From Axinella damicornis (lineage: Eukaryota; Porifera; Demospongiae; Axinellida; Axinellidae): DNA of 64,000 bases. Shown one piece after another: positions 38,538 to 49,658 of the stretch. The translations under genes were made by a program, and so were the position numbers. Below the pieces are notes generated by a model. That model worked only from the letters and a program-made list of their open reading frames with translations, was not told where the DNA came from and made no database searches. The stretch is taken from contig OZ007510.1 of NCBI GenBank assembly GCA_963931865.1, positions 1,759,205 to 1,823,204 on the forward strand. The letters are read 5' to 3'. Every line of letters begins with the position of its first letter. Within the stretch, counting starts at the first letter, position 1.

Positions 38538-39968
38538 TTAGTTCTGTTTGGTGAGGGGGGAGGTATAGAGGACAGGTGGTCTCTGGGCTCTGTAGTTTTG
38601 CCGTGGAGATTTAATTGGGGTGACAGTAGAGGGGTTCTTGAGGGCCTTGTGTTGCTTTTGCTTCATGCGTGTGTAGCCTACCAACTTGGCCAGTCCGTGT
38701 CCTATGGCTCTGAGACTGTTCGTCACCAGGCTGAACACCCAGCTCAGTCTTACACGCTTCAGATCCAGAGAGGCCACAGCTATCTGGGAGTTGACAATAT
38801 TCTGCCAGATGGCCTGGAGAGGTTTAGCAAGTATCCTCAGTACGGTCCACAAGAACAGGCCAGCCATTAGTACCAGCTGGTACAGAGCTAGGAATGATGC
38901 TTTCAGAGAACCGAGGAGGGATGAGTTGGTGACAAACCTCCAAATCGGTACAAAGATTGTGCTTAGGACATTGGAAATGGGGACAAGAGCGGTCTTCAGC
39001 TGGACAGCCACTTGGAATAAAGGCGCCAGGAGCATACCACGGAAGATGTTTAATGGACTCAAAAATGTAGTCCACCACACTGTGAACAAGGCCAGCGCAG
39101 TGTCAAATGTCTCCATCACAGAAGAGAGGTAGAATCGCAAGGCTTTGATCATGGGCTCCAATGTGTCGTGGATCACGTTGACGTGCCTGTACAGCTGCCA
39201 GGAGGCCCAAATGACGGAGAAGATGGAATAGATAAAGATGGCTGCTTGAATCATGGTGCGTACCCTTCTGGAGTACAACCACCAGGGAATGTAGAGCGCC
39301 CAGAATGGGAGGCTTTCCAGGAAGGTGACTCGATTTTTTGATCGTGTGGTTACATCAGCAACATTTTCACTAGGCATCTGACTTTTCTGCTTCCGTGGTC
39401 TGAGAAACAGGCTTCCTGGAGAGCATTCTTCAGAATAGCCACACTTGAGGAACAACAGGATGTCTCTGAGGTGACCTGACTCGTGTACGGAGGCAGACAT
39501 GGTTACAACGTAGCAATTAAAAGTGTTTTGCTGGTCTCCACTAGTTTCACTTTCGGCTGCAGCTGTTTCTTCTCTTGAATGTAGCAGGGCGTCCACGTTG
39601 TAAGAAACCTTGCTATCTGTTTCAAGTACCAGCCTTGCCACCATACTCTCCAGTGACCCAGGAACGACTTTTACCAGTGAAAGGTCAGCAGCAGAAACAT
39701 CCCTCACTCTGAAGGTTGCAGGGACGGCTCCGTTGGTCCCACGGATATTCGTCTTGATCAGTAGGTCAGAAGACTCCAATTCGTACAACAGTTCTATATC
39801 GTCCACCTCAGTGGCTGTGTACCTCCAGGAGCCTACCTCCACCCTCTCCAGGGGGACCTTCACTGGGAAGACCTCGTTAGCTGTGACATAGTCCACCATC
39901 CCCGGCTCCCAGGACTCACTCCTGGTGAGCGGATAGGAGTGGGGCCTCCTGCGGGTACGGGTCTCCAT
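38538..39968 (-). CDS. Orphan multi-pass membrane protein, single exon
   Basis: An uninterrupted 476-aa frame, in a window where most genes have introns. Residues 1-220 are soluble-looking, with a possible beta-rich domain (WRYTATEVDDIELLYELES). Residues 221-430 are aromatic and hydrophobic with likely membrane helices near 239-258, 284-303, 310-345 and 357-378, starting with PFWALYIPWWLYSRRVRT. The C-terminus (430-476) is basic, with KSPRQNYRAQRPP and a TSP motif. There is no N-terminal signal peptide. I do not recognise the family. It converges with ERH (252 bp apart) and diverges from CSTPP1. Codon use looks like its neighbours, so it is probably a real gene; a processed retrocopy is possible since it lacks introns. 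Confidence 0.75.
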   Translation of the reverse strand: METRTRRRPHSYPLTRSESWEPGMVDYVTANEVFPVKVPLERVEVGSWRYTATEVDDIELLYELESSDLLIKTNIRGTNGAVPATFRVRDVSAADLSLVKVVPGSLESMVARLVLETDSKVSYNVDALLHSREETAAAESETSGDQQNTFNCYVVTMSASVHESGHLRDILLFLKCGYSEECSPGSLFLRPRKQKSQMPSENVADVTTRSKNRVTFLESLPFWALYIPWWLYSRRVRTMIQAAIFIYSIFSVIWASWQLYRHVNVIHDTLEPMIKALRFYLSSVMETFDTALALFTVWWTTFLSPLNIFRGMLLAPLFQVAVQLKTALVPISNVLSTIFVPIWRFVTNSSLLGSLKASFLALYQLVLMAGLFLWTVLRILAKPLQAIWQNIVNSQIAVASLDLKRVRLSWVFSLVTNSLRAIGHGLAKLVGYTRMKQKQHKALKNPSTVTPIKSPRQNYRAQRPPVLYTSPLTKQN

Positions 39969-40673
39969 GGACTCACCAGGACTTGAATTACCAAGACTTA
40001 GTCCACTGTAGTCGATGTGCTTTGCTGGTTTAACTTCTAATTAATGCCCTTTGATGTATCATGAAGGGCATTAATTAGAAGTCACATCGTTTCAGCGCAG
40101 GACATCGAGCTAGCTGCAAGACCCGGTGTAGCTGTCTGTGTTTCACAATGTTGGTGAGTTACTGCCTGGAGCAACTAATTCACATAATCGCCCGAAAGGA
40201 AGTAGGCTATTTCCCTGATACAATTCTAGTGGGTGGGGCTGGATGCTTGCTTTTGCAACTACATGTACACAACATCTTACACTGTACACAGAAATGGTCA
40301 CTTCTATAGACTAGTACATGTACATGGATAGCTGTGGTCAAAATGGCTCCAATTACTATAGCTTCAGAATACAAGGCGCTTTTCCTGCCTTCGGGAGGGT
40401 CTGGGAATGAGATTATCCTTTGTCCTGGACCCAGTTCCATTCTTCTGCCAAGGTTGATGCACTCATTTGCAGGTGTCCTCTGGATTTGCCTAGCCTCCTT
40501 CACCAGTTGTTCACCTCGGTGGTGAAATAATTGGCAATCTATAGCTGCAACTGACATTACCCTATGACAATTACATAATTATAGGATTAACCGAATTTCT
40601 CTACTACCTTCAAGGACTGCCGGAACATTTCTTGACTGGACTGGACAGCTAAGAGAGAGTTAGTTGGGGCAGC
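39969..40673. promoter_or_regulatory. Divergent region, orphan membrane gene / CSTPP1
   Basis: 705 bp. A hairpin at 40033-40082 (ACTTCTAATTAATGCCCTT with its exact complement) lies 65 bp upstream of the minus-strand start. At 40148 an ATGTTG directly precedes a GTGAGT donor, so CSTPP1 may have a 5' untranslated exon there. A snap-back half copy (GGGTCTGGGAATGAGATTA) is near 40397. Confidence 0.5.
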
Positions 40674-41606
40674 ATGAGTAAGAAGATCCCCATAGGTGGC
40701 AGTGCCTCTGTTCCATTAGAACCAGAACTCTACCTAAAAAAGTATCATGTTATGATCTATGTCGAAGATGCCATCAGTTTTCTTTTGGAACGCAAAGACG
40801 AAGATCCAAAGACCAAACCTTTTGAGCTTCTTGCTGAGTACTTCAAGAGTGTGAGAGATGGTACTCATGTCCTGTTCCGGGAGTATGCCTTCATCTCAGC
40901 AACTCCCCACAACTGTGCTTCATTTGTCAAGGCATTCTGGCAGAGTTATGCTGAGGTTGCATCCACAGGAGGTCTGATGAAAGTGATGGAGTATCTGTCC
41001 CTCTTCAGGCTGCTCTGTTATGACTTCCCTGCTGAAATTGTACAGAATGTGGCCCAAGTGGTCTTCAGCCACGGTGCACTGCAGAACGTCATCTCATTCC
41101 CAGATTTCGTGTACACGTTTCAGGTGCTTTTCTGCTACAAAGATTTTCTGAAGCACTGTGAAAGGTTGTTCTTCAGCATCTCAAGTGGCCAGCTACACCA
41201 CTTGTCACATGGCAGCACAGTTGTGGTTTCAATGCCCAGTTTTGGTGAGCACGACAGCACCAGTGCAAGGCCCGAGACAGCATCTACGAGTGAGCACAGT
41301 ACTTGCCCTCCAGAATGCACCAAACAGGTTGACACTGACGTGTTTGTAAAGGCTGTAACACATCTTATCCAGAGGCAACAAGAGAGAGAGCCCTGGCTGT
41401 CCTGTCCAAGTGTGGACACTGTGAGAGTGGTGTTGACTGCAATGCCTAAGCTATCGTTCTACGACTTCATCTTAGCGCTGTCAAGAAGTGAACATGTGAA
41501 CGCTGAACTTGGTACCCTGCCTCCAAGGATGGAGATGTTGTCCAGTAGCTTCTCATCATTCTCTAGCTCAGCATCGTCACAGGCTACAAAGGCTAGCACT
41601 CCATAG
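40674..41606 (+). CDS. CSTPP1: CSTPP1 (C11orf49), tubulin polyglutamylase complex regulator
   Basis: A single 310-aa exon. Matches to human C11orf49 run throughout: YHVMIYVEDAISFLLERKDE, LLAEYFKSVRDGTHVLFREY, SATPHNCASFVKAFWQSY, LFRLLCYDFPAEIVQNVA, SFPDFVYTFQVLFCYKDF, and near the end LSFYDFILALSRSEHVNAEL. The human protein localises to centriolar satellites and regulates the TTLL1 polyglutamylase complex and microtubules. The Ser-rich C-terminus (about residues 280-310) is shorter than in human. Start chosen at the first ATG; an in-frame TAA lies 24 bases upstream. Confidence 0.93.
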   Translation: MSKKIPIGGSASVPLEPELYLKKYHVMIYVEDAISFLLERKDEDPKTKPFELLAEYFKSVRDGTHVLFREYAFISATPHNCASFVKAFWQSYAEVASTGGLMKVMEYLSLFRLLCYDFPAEIVQNVAQVVFSHGALQNVISFPDFVYTFQVLFCYKDFLKHCERLFFSISSGQLHHLSHGSTVVVSMPSFGEHDSTSARPETASTSEHSTCPPECTKQVDTDVFVKAVTHLIQRQQEREPWLSCPSVDTVRVVLTAMPKLSFYDFILALSRSEHVNAELGTLPPRMEMLSSSFSSFSSSASSQATKASTP

Positions 41607-42191
41607 CTAAGCTCTTCATACAGGTGGTTCTGTGATGCAAGATAAATTTGGTGTGGTTGATGTTTACGTCAGACTTTCATTCTTCTTAATATCTTCAAGG
41701 GTTGTAGCTTTCAGGTTGTCATACTGCGCTCAGACTCAGTTACAGTACATGCCATTTAGAATCAATGCATCAATTGCATTCGTAAACTTAAGCGCTTCTT
41801 TGGTGAAGCTACACTCATGTATTAGAGCTATTTTTACTGACTCGTCTGTTCTTTGTCTTTCTCTCTCTCTATCTTTGGGCTTCTTGAAAAACGGAAGGTC
41901 AGGTGGTGCATCATACGATGACCACTTCTCTGAGTTATCTTGTGAGCCTAGCAACAACAGGGTAACTATTTTCACCATGTTTCTCCTTCAAGTTCAACTT
42001 TGCAACGATAGTTTCCACATTGCTGATTGTATAGTTGATATACATTCGGTGGATGTATCTGTAGAAGGACGTTTACGAAATACAGTATCAGCAGAGGATC
42101 CAGCGTTTGCTAAACATTGATCGACATTTACTAAACATCGATCGACATTTGCTAAGCATCGATCGTCACAAGGACAGGAGGCGACCAGGAA

Positions 42192-42266
42192 CCTGTCCTT
42201 GTGATGATTAATATCCTGTCCTTAAGCTTGTGACAAGGACAGGATATTAATCATCACAAGGACAGG
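42192..42266. repeat. Hairpin with CCTGTCCTTGTGATGATTAA arms
   Basis: Arms of about 32 bp, exact complements around CTTAAGCTTGTGAC. Flanked by three nearby direct CATCGATCG repeats (42118-42170). Confidence 0.85.
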
Positions 42267-42274
42267 AGGCAATC

Positions 42275-42665
42275 AGATGTCGGTTCGGATGAGGACAGGT
42301 TCAGCAGGCCTGTTTGCAGATAAAAATAGGTGCAGGCTCTGTGAGGAGGACAAATGTGTGCTGTGTGATAGTGATGAGGTACAGTAGAGACTTCCTACTT
42401 CACACTAGTGTTGTGTGAGGAGTTCCAATGGGAGAGGCAGGAGTTACTAAGCATGCAGGATACGAGACATTGAGGGGTCAGATGCTTGGTTGGGGGAGTT
42501 TGCTGGAGCAGACAGTGATGGGAAAATGGCTCTGATGTTGGGTAGAAGGGTTATAGGCTTGGACAGGATGGCAGCAGATATATAGAAAAGATTGACAATT
42601 TGATTATGGCGGAGGTACTGATATGGTGGCAGAGGAGGAAGGAGCTAGTGTTCTAAATCCAAACC
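42275..42665 (+). mobile_element. Decayed non-LTR retrotransposon 3' end
   Basis: With frame changes, this translates into the C-terminal zinc-knuckle end typical of LINE ORF2: CRLCEEDKCVLCDSDE, then HTSVVCEEFQWERQELL, then GKMALMLGRRVIGLDRMAAD, then LIWWQRRKELV. Stops and frameshifts break it, so it is inactive. Confidence 0.7.
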
Positions 42666-43298
42666 CCAGTCTCTGATTCTCCCCTTGAACCCCCTGAGCC
42701 CCCTAACAGTCAGCACTTTGTCCAACTCATTTTAACTTTATTAAAAAAATACTCACCTACAGTAGCTACCTCTTCAGAGAGGGAACACTGTTTCAGTGAT
42801 GGGGTCTGTGGGGGGTCGGGTCAGGCCTGGACCTGTACTATAACAAGGTGGGGATGTGGAAGCATCATAGCCTCGGTCTCCCACCTTGAAGATTGTCCTG
42901 CTGAACATTGCATTTGCCGTCATGTAGCTTTGTTGCAGAAAGCAGTGAAGCTCCAAACTATAAGACTTACGGACAGGGTCAAGTGAAGGCTTATAATTAA
43001 TGCTGCACACATTTACTGAGCCCCACCCACCTGGTGTACATGGCCACTTGGAGCAACACCCACATGCACGGGAAACTACCTACATGTACCTGATGGCATT
43101 AATTAAGTCTTGAGTTATGATTGCTAAAATCAATTCAGAGTGCTGAGGTTGAAAACTTGACGTGATCACAGTGACCTGCCACAAGACTTGAACATGTATT
43201 GGACTTGGTGCATGGTACACATAACCTCATTCCCTCCCAGGTCCCCATGGCCTGGAAGTGAGGCTAATGCTACACACTGATTGCATGGTATTCTCAGT

Positions 43299-46200
43299 TC
43301 ATCTGCTTGGTTTCTTGTCCTTACGTTTCTGCTGTGCATCACCCCACACCTGTTCATAGCTACTCTCCAAGTTCTGTTGCTTCTTTCTCTCTTCTGATAG
43401 TGGCTCATCATTACTGTCCATCTAACAACGCAGAAAATATAAACATCATACAAGGTAGATGGTTGACAACTTGTAACTATAACCATGATAGCTTGCACTG
43501 TGCAAAAAGTTACGTGAAAATCCATCCATCTTTATACTTACCAGAGGCTATGACGTAATATCCTGCTTTCTATGGAGTCCAGTACAGGTACTCCCAAACA
43601 AGCGACTTTCAACGAGCACTTCAGAAGGTGAGCACATGCTGATTGAGTGACATACCAACTTTGCAACTCACCTGGTAGTTCTGGAAACAGAGCTTCGGTG
43701 AATCGCCAGAAATGCACTTTTCTTAGGTACTTGCCCGAAAGTATGAAGTCCTGCAAGGATCTACTGTCTTTGCAGGACAGTTGCTCTACACATTTCTCTC
43801 GAAACATCCGCACACGAGCAAATTGCACAGTATGACATAATCCCAAATATTTGACCCCAACATCCGGGCGAAGTCATTGCTGTTTCCACCACCAACGTAA
43901 CGAGATTCCGAACGCTCGTTTATTAATGGTGGATGAATGACTAATCTAACTGCATACTAATGTTACTGTTGCTCTAACAAACTAACTTACAAGCAATTCA
44001 TCCATTAGTTTAGACACGGACTCAGCCAGTGTTGAACTTCTCTTCCTCACAGCCTTCACTTGAACACTAGAGGAGTCGCCACCACCATAGTCCTTGGTGC
44101 TATCGGTCTCACCTTCCTCTTCTTCACTGTCATCTTCAGTCAGCAGGTCACGCAGCTGGTTGTTCCCATGCACAGAGAGGATTTTCACTCTCACCTCAGC
44201 TGAAGGAGGGACATGACAGCATCAGTTCTTCAAATTCACATCAATAATAATATCTGCTGTACTGGGCATCTGCTGTATGGTAGCAGTTAGTGTGCATGTA
44301 TGGCCAACTGAAGCAGGCCACTGTGCATGGTTACAATCAGTGCTGTTTGAGAGTATTATAGTGAGATAGAGGAGATCCAATTAATTACACTACTGGTAGG
44401 GGAAAAATTGTTCCATTAAAGAACTGTTTCGCTACGTACAAAATTAATGCCCTACAAAGATTTTGACTATACCATCATGATCGCTATCGTGCAGTGACCC
44501 AAATGTATAATTTTGGTGCTGAAACTCACCTTGGTGGTGGAGATACAAACACTTTTGTCTTGCCATCAGCCACCATTGCTGGAGCACTAGGCTCTTTGAC
44601 TTTCACTGCCAGCATAGTTCTTACGAAAGGCCCACAAAGTACACAGTCGTGATCGCTGTCGTTCACTGATGCTTACACGCTGAAACTCACGGTGCTGGTG
44701 CAGTTGTGAGCGCTGCAAAAATTTTATGTCTTCCCTTTGGCTGCCATTGCCGACTCAATCGACTGAGCATGGTCATCACATAACATGTGCATTAATTAGA
44801 ACAAGCTGCAATACGCTACCAGCGAGTTGTAACCGGTTGCAACGGCTGCTACCAGGAATGTGGTCACCCACGTACTAAATAAGAGGTAATTACTAATATA
44901 GTTAACATGCACCTTTGTAGGTGATTCCTTAGGATATAGTTCCAAAATGAAATACGGTTAACAATTTAACTACACTGGTTGTACAATGGTGGAATACAAG
45001 TACAACTGTACATACATGGAGACTCACGTCCCTTCATGCCAGCCTTGCTGAACCTCTCCTGCAGATTCTCAGACACCTTCTCCTCCACCTCCCTCAGCAT
45101 CTCTCCATCCAGCTGCTCCAGCACCTCCCCTAGCTCTTTATTGTTTAACTCATCTGCCAACTCCCCTGCCAAATCATCCAATCCCTTCTCATCCAGTTCT
45201 CCAATGAAGTTACCCAGTTCATTCTCAACTGCTTCCTCACCTAGAACGACATTCGTGCAGAGGTTATAAATGTTACCCTCACAAGGCTACAGCGGTGAGA
45301 TTCAAACTAGACCCACAGTTAAACACTATACATTCTAAAATAGATCCCTCCCTTAATTAATAGAATTCTCTGTGAATCCGAAAAGGTTTCTACACACATG
45401 TACAGTGGACACAAAGAGAACTTTACGTATAGTAGAATCTTACTTTCATGATCACCATCTTCACTATCTTTCTTTCCCAAAAACAAACTCGGGGATTTCT
45501 TCCGCTGAGTACTAATGTCTCCTTGACCTTCATCCTCCTGCTCTTTACTCAATGCAGTGTTCTTCAAATCTTTATCTACCGAAGTAGGATGTTCTGTTTG
45601 CAGTGAAGAGCCAGTTCCATCTCCAGAAACTCTCTGTTGTGTTCTTTGGTCTTCTTCCTCCAGCAACCGATCTCTGCTCTGTGATGATCCAGGCACCTTT
45701 CCTCTTCTTTCTTCCTCTGTGTCAGAGACACTCTTGGGAATGGTATGGAGAGGCACTGTCCTCTTAGGATCCTTCACTTCCATTTCATTCAGCAAATGTG
45801 AAAATAATCTGGTCACTACTGCCTCAAAGCTTACATCTTCATCTGATTCCTCACCTTCCTCCTCCCTCGAAGTCGCTGTATTTTTATGAGTACTCACACT
45901 TGATTTCCTCATGCTTTGCTCTCCATCGTCTCCCTCTGTGTTCATCTTATCATCTTCCAAGTTTACAGCTCTCTCTCTTTCAGTTCTATCAACCTGATCA
46001 GAAGCTTTGCTCCAAGACGATTCTTTTACCGGTTCAGTAGATTTTGTGTCTTGGAACTGTGACTCTGCCTCTGCTTCCAACTCATTGAGATAATCTTCAT
46101 CAGACAATTCACCGCCTAAATCAAAGTCCTTCGTCTCTGTGCTGACTCCCAACAGACTGGAGAAGGACTTGACAAAAAAATTGGTCAGCAGTTGCTGTTC

Positions 46201-49200
46201 ACTGCTCCTCAAGCTCGCTTGCACTGTGGAGGACTCCTGTGCATGCACGGCAGCTGCTTCCTTCTGCATCCTTTCTTCATGCTCCCGCTTTTCTTTCTCA
46301 AGTCTCAATAGTTCTGTGACCATACAGTGAAATGAAGAGAAGTACTTTGGATGCTAACTGTGCACATGCATACTGATTAGTACCTGGGCTTCTAACACCT
46401 ATTAACTTCCAGTACATTGGCAGAGTATCGGTTAGGGGAATTCCCAATCGATTAATCGCGCACGCGCAGTTTGGCCGCCGCCACGTGGCGCACTTAATAG
46501 CGTAAACAGTGCGCGGATCGATTGATCAGCTGGAGCAGAAATGGCTGAGATCGAGAGTGGAGAGATCAATTACCTCAAGGAAGCAAACCTTCTGCCTCCC
46601 AAGCACGCTGTCAGTAAAGTCTGGAATTTCTTCAGATTTAGACACAAGACGGAACCATCACCGATCACAGGCAAGTAAGTCGTAATCAAGAGCATGTTTG
46701 GTGCGCTATCCCTCGCTTCTTCTGAGCACAATGTGCAGCTACTGTACTGCGGAATGTGCGATCTAGAGGCAGTGGATTAGCAATCCAGACTATGGCCATT
46801 GCTAACATACCTTTGTGACGCACCGTGTAGGTGGTGTGCGCTGTCAGTGATTGTTGTGCTGTTGTAGGTGGTGTGCGCTGTCGGTGATTGTTGTGCTGTT
46901 GTAGGTGGTGTGCGCTGTCGGTGATTGTTGTGCTGTTGTAGGTGGTGTGCGCTGTCGGTGATTGTTGTGCTGTTGTAGGTGGTGTGCGCTGTCGGTGATT
47001 GTTGTGCTGTTGTAGGTGGTGTGCGCTGTCGGGTGATTGTTGTGCTGTTGTAGGTGGTGTGCGCTGTCGGTGATTGTTGTGCTGTTGCAGGTGGTGTGCG
47101 CTGTCGGTGATTGTTGTGCTGTTGTAGGTGGTGTGCGCTGTCGGGTGATTGTTGTGCTGTTGTAGGTGGTGTGCGCTGTCGGTGATTGTTGTGCTGTTGT
47201 AGGTGGTGTGCGCTGTCGGGTGATTGTTGTGCTGTTGTAGGTGGTGTGCGCTGTCGGTGATTGTTGTGCTGTTGCAGGTGGTGTGCGCTGTCGGGTGATT
47301 GTTGTGCTGTTGTAGGTGGTGTGCACTGTCGGTGATTGTTGTGCTGTTGTAGGTGGTGTGCGCTGTCGGTGATTGTTGTGCTGTTGTAGGTGGTGTGCGC
47401 TGTCGGTGATTGTTGTGCTGTTGTAGGTGGTGTGCGCTGTCGGTGATTGTTGTGCTGTTGTAGGTGGTGTGCGCTGTCGGTGATTGTTGTGCTGTTGCAG
47501 GTGGTGTGCGCTGTCGGGTGATTGTTGTGCTGTTGTAGGTGGTGTGCACTGTCGGTGATTGTTGTGCTGTTGTAGGTGGTGTGCGCTGTCGGTGATTGTT
47601 GTGCTGTTGTAGGTGGTGTGCGCTGTCGGTGATTGTTGTGCTGTTGCAGGTGGTGTGCGCTGTCGGTGATTATTGTGCTGTTGTAGGTGGTGTGCGCTGT
47701 CGGTGATTGTTGTGCTGTTGTAGGTGGTGTGCGCTGTCGGTGATTGTTGTGCTGTGCTGAAGTTCTGTGGAAAATGAACCTATGCTATGTTTCCTTGCTG
47801 AAAAGTTACAATAAGCCTTCAACACCACATCTGTAAATCTGTATTGTGTTTCTATTAATTGTACCGATTAATCGGTTAATCGTGATATTTCATAAGCAGT
47901 AATTAGTAATAATCGACAATACCGATTATTTCAATAATCGCACAGGTAACTAGGCAATCCCCCAAGAATAGAATTTCCGCATTAGAATAGCAAATGTAGC
48001 CTAGCCTCCATCTCAGACCTCCCATCCCCCCTACTGAAAAGAAATTGTTTTAGGAGCAGGTGGAAGGGACTGTAATTACCCTTTGCCCTTAAAGTGCTTC
48101 ACTAAGCCAGCCCTCCCCACCAACAGATATGAATCTCATAATCCACCCCTTATCGCCATGGTAAAATTTGTGTTTCACAGACCTTGTTTCATCATGTGCT
48201 CCTCGTATGCCTGCTGGGAGAGTAGGGGGGAGCACGTGATCACATGTGGGTCATTCCCGTAGAGGGGGTTGAACAGTGGGTGGTCACAGAGCAGGGGAGT
48301 CTCAATAGACAGGGTATAGCTACACGTCTCTCTTTCCTGCACCTCAACTAGATTGTTCCTTGAGCCTAGCCCGCAGTAGAGCTGCAGAAATACAATTAAT
48401 GTCCCAATGAGAAAAGCCCCTTAGGTCGATCAGTGAAAATGATTTCGTTCAGTCAATCATGTAGAAGAGAAAGAGATAGGACTACATATATCCTACCTGA
48501 TTTAGTAGCCATTGCTAGAATGCATGCCCTCACCTTGGCTATTGCTGTCCTTGGGAGTCCAGTTACGTCACACTTCGTTCCATTCGTGAAATAGATCATG
48601 TGGTTGGCCATGGCGTGCCCTTTCATGAGGTTGTTCTTTACCGAGGAGATTAGCTTCTGCATGGACAATCAAACAGAACCAGTGCTCAGCTTCAGTTATA
48701 ACAGTAACATGAGGTCATAATAATGTTGAATACTTCAAGACAGACAAAAATTTAGCGGTAGTGTTGTTGCTAATTCACCGCTCACCTTGACTTTGTCAAC
48801 AAAGGTCTGATTCCATTCTGTTTCTCTGTGGAACACACCTAGCCACACTGTCTTGCCCATAACCTTCCCAGCTATGGAGGATGAAGACGATCGGCATGTT
48901 AAGAACAGCTACAGACTAGTAGAGTAGATCATCTACTTTCAGACACCATCAACCGGACAATGCGATGTCTCTCGGACGTAGTAAGATAACGATCCGTACT
49001 TTGTGCATTCATTTTCACGAGGTAGTGAATAAGAAACAAGTTCACCGGCTTGCAGATTATGCCACAAATGGCTCCAATAGTCAATGCTCCGGACCATCAA
49101 TGCTTGGAGGGCGACCTCTATCTTCGGATCCCACTGCATGGACTGTATACTTCAATCATTGGACATTATTCCAACTAGACTGGATCGTTCTATGACCAGG

Positions 49201-49619
49201 CTTGATAAAATGCTGCCACAGTCTGCGGAGTCGAAATAAAATCATACAAGTAAATTAGAGTCGAAACTATGCATATCCACAGCGTGATTTATGCTACGAT
49301 TTTATAGGAAAACGTTCCGGAGTGTATAGACATGGAAGGTAGAAAGCATTAGCGTTTCTAGGACCATTGTTGTGAATAGTTCGGCGGCGTCTGATTTTAT
49401 ATGGTGTCTGGTGATTGATGACGTACTCTAGATGCTTGGGTAAAATTGTGTGTACCTTCTAAATGATACTGCCTGACAAACTGGCCATGACAGTACTCAT
49501 ACGTCCACCATCCAATTGTCTGCAAGAAATGGAATGCACAATTTACTCTAAGAAATGTCATTGGTCTCAAAAGCCAGACCCCATTTTTTCCCGCAGATGA
49601 AAAAGGCTGGCTTGCGAGA

Positions 49620-49658
<39 letters not shown>

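Larger units (their letters stand above)
41607..43298. other. Convergent intergenic region, CSTPP1 / OS9
   Basis: No resolved gene. It holds an 80-codon minus-strand open frame at 41736-41978 (KFTNAIDALILNGMYCN end) that may be decayed element coding, a hairpin at 42192-42266, and a LINE 3' fragment. The open plus-strand frame 41632-42120 is judged a shadow. Confidence 0.5.

Noticed and set aside
40207..40557. 116-codon minus-strand open frame upstream of CSTPP1
   Set aside because: Half of it lies in a snap-back element copy (RIISFPDPPEGR) and no splice partner or family was found.
41632..42120. 162-codon plus-strand open frame after CSTPP1
   Set aside because: No recognisable domain, and the opposite strand has more protein-like stretches; probably element debris.
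43299..43424. OS9 last exon starting at the ATG near 43424 (MDSNDEPLS)
   Set aside because: The phase does not match the previous exon; the acceptor at 43393/43394 restores frame and family sequence.
46686..47549. 287-codon minus-strand open frame with repeated HTTYNSTTIT
   Set aside because: It runs through the 37-bp minisatellite; the frame is open because of repeat composition.
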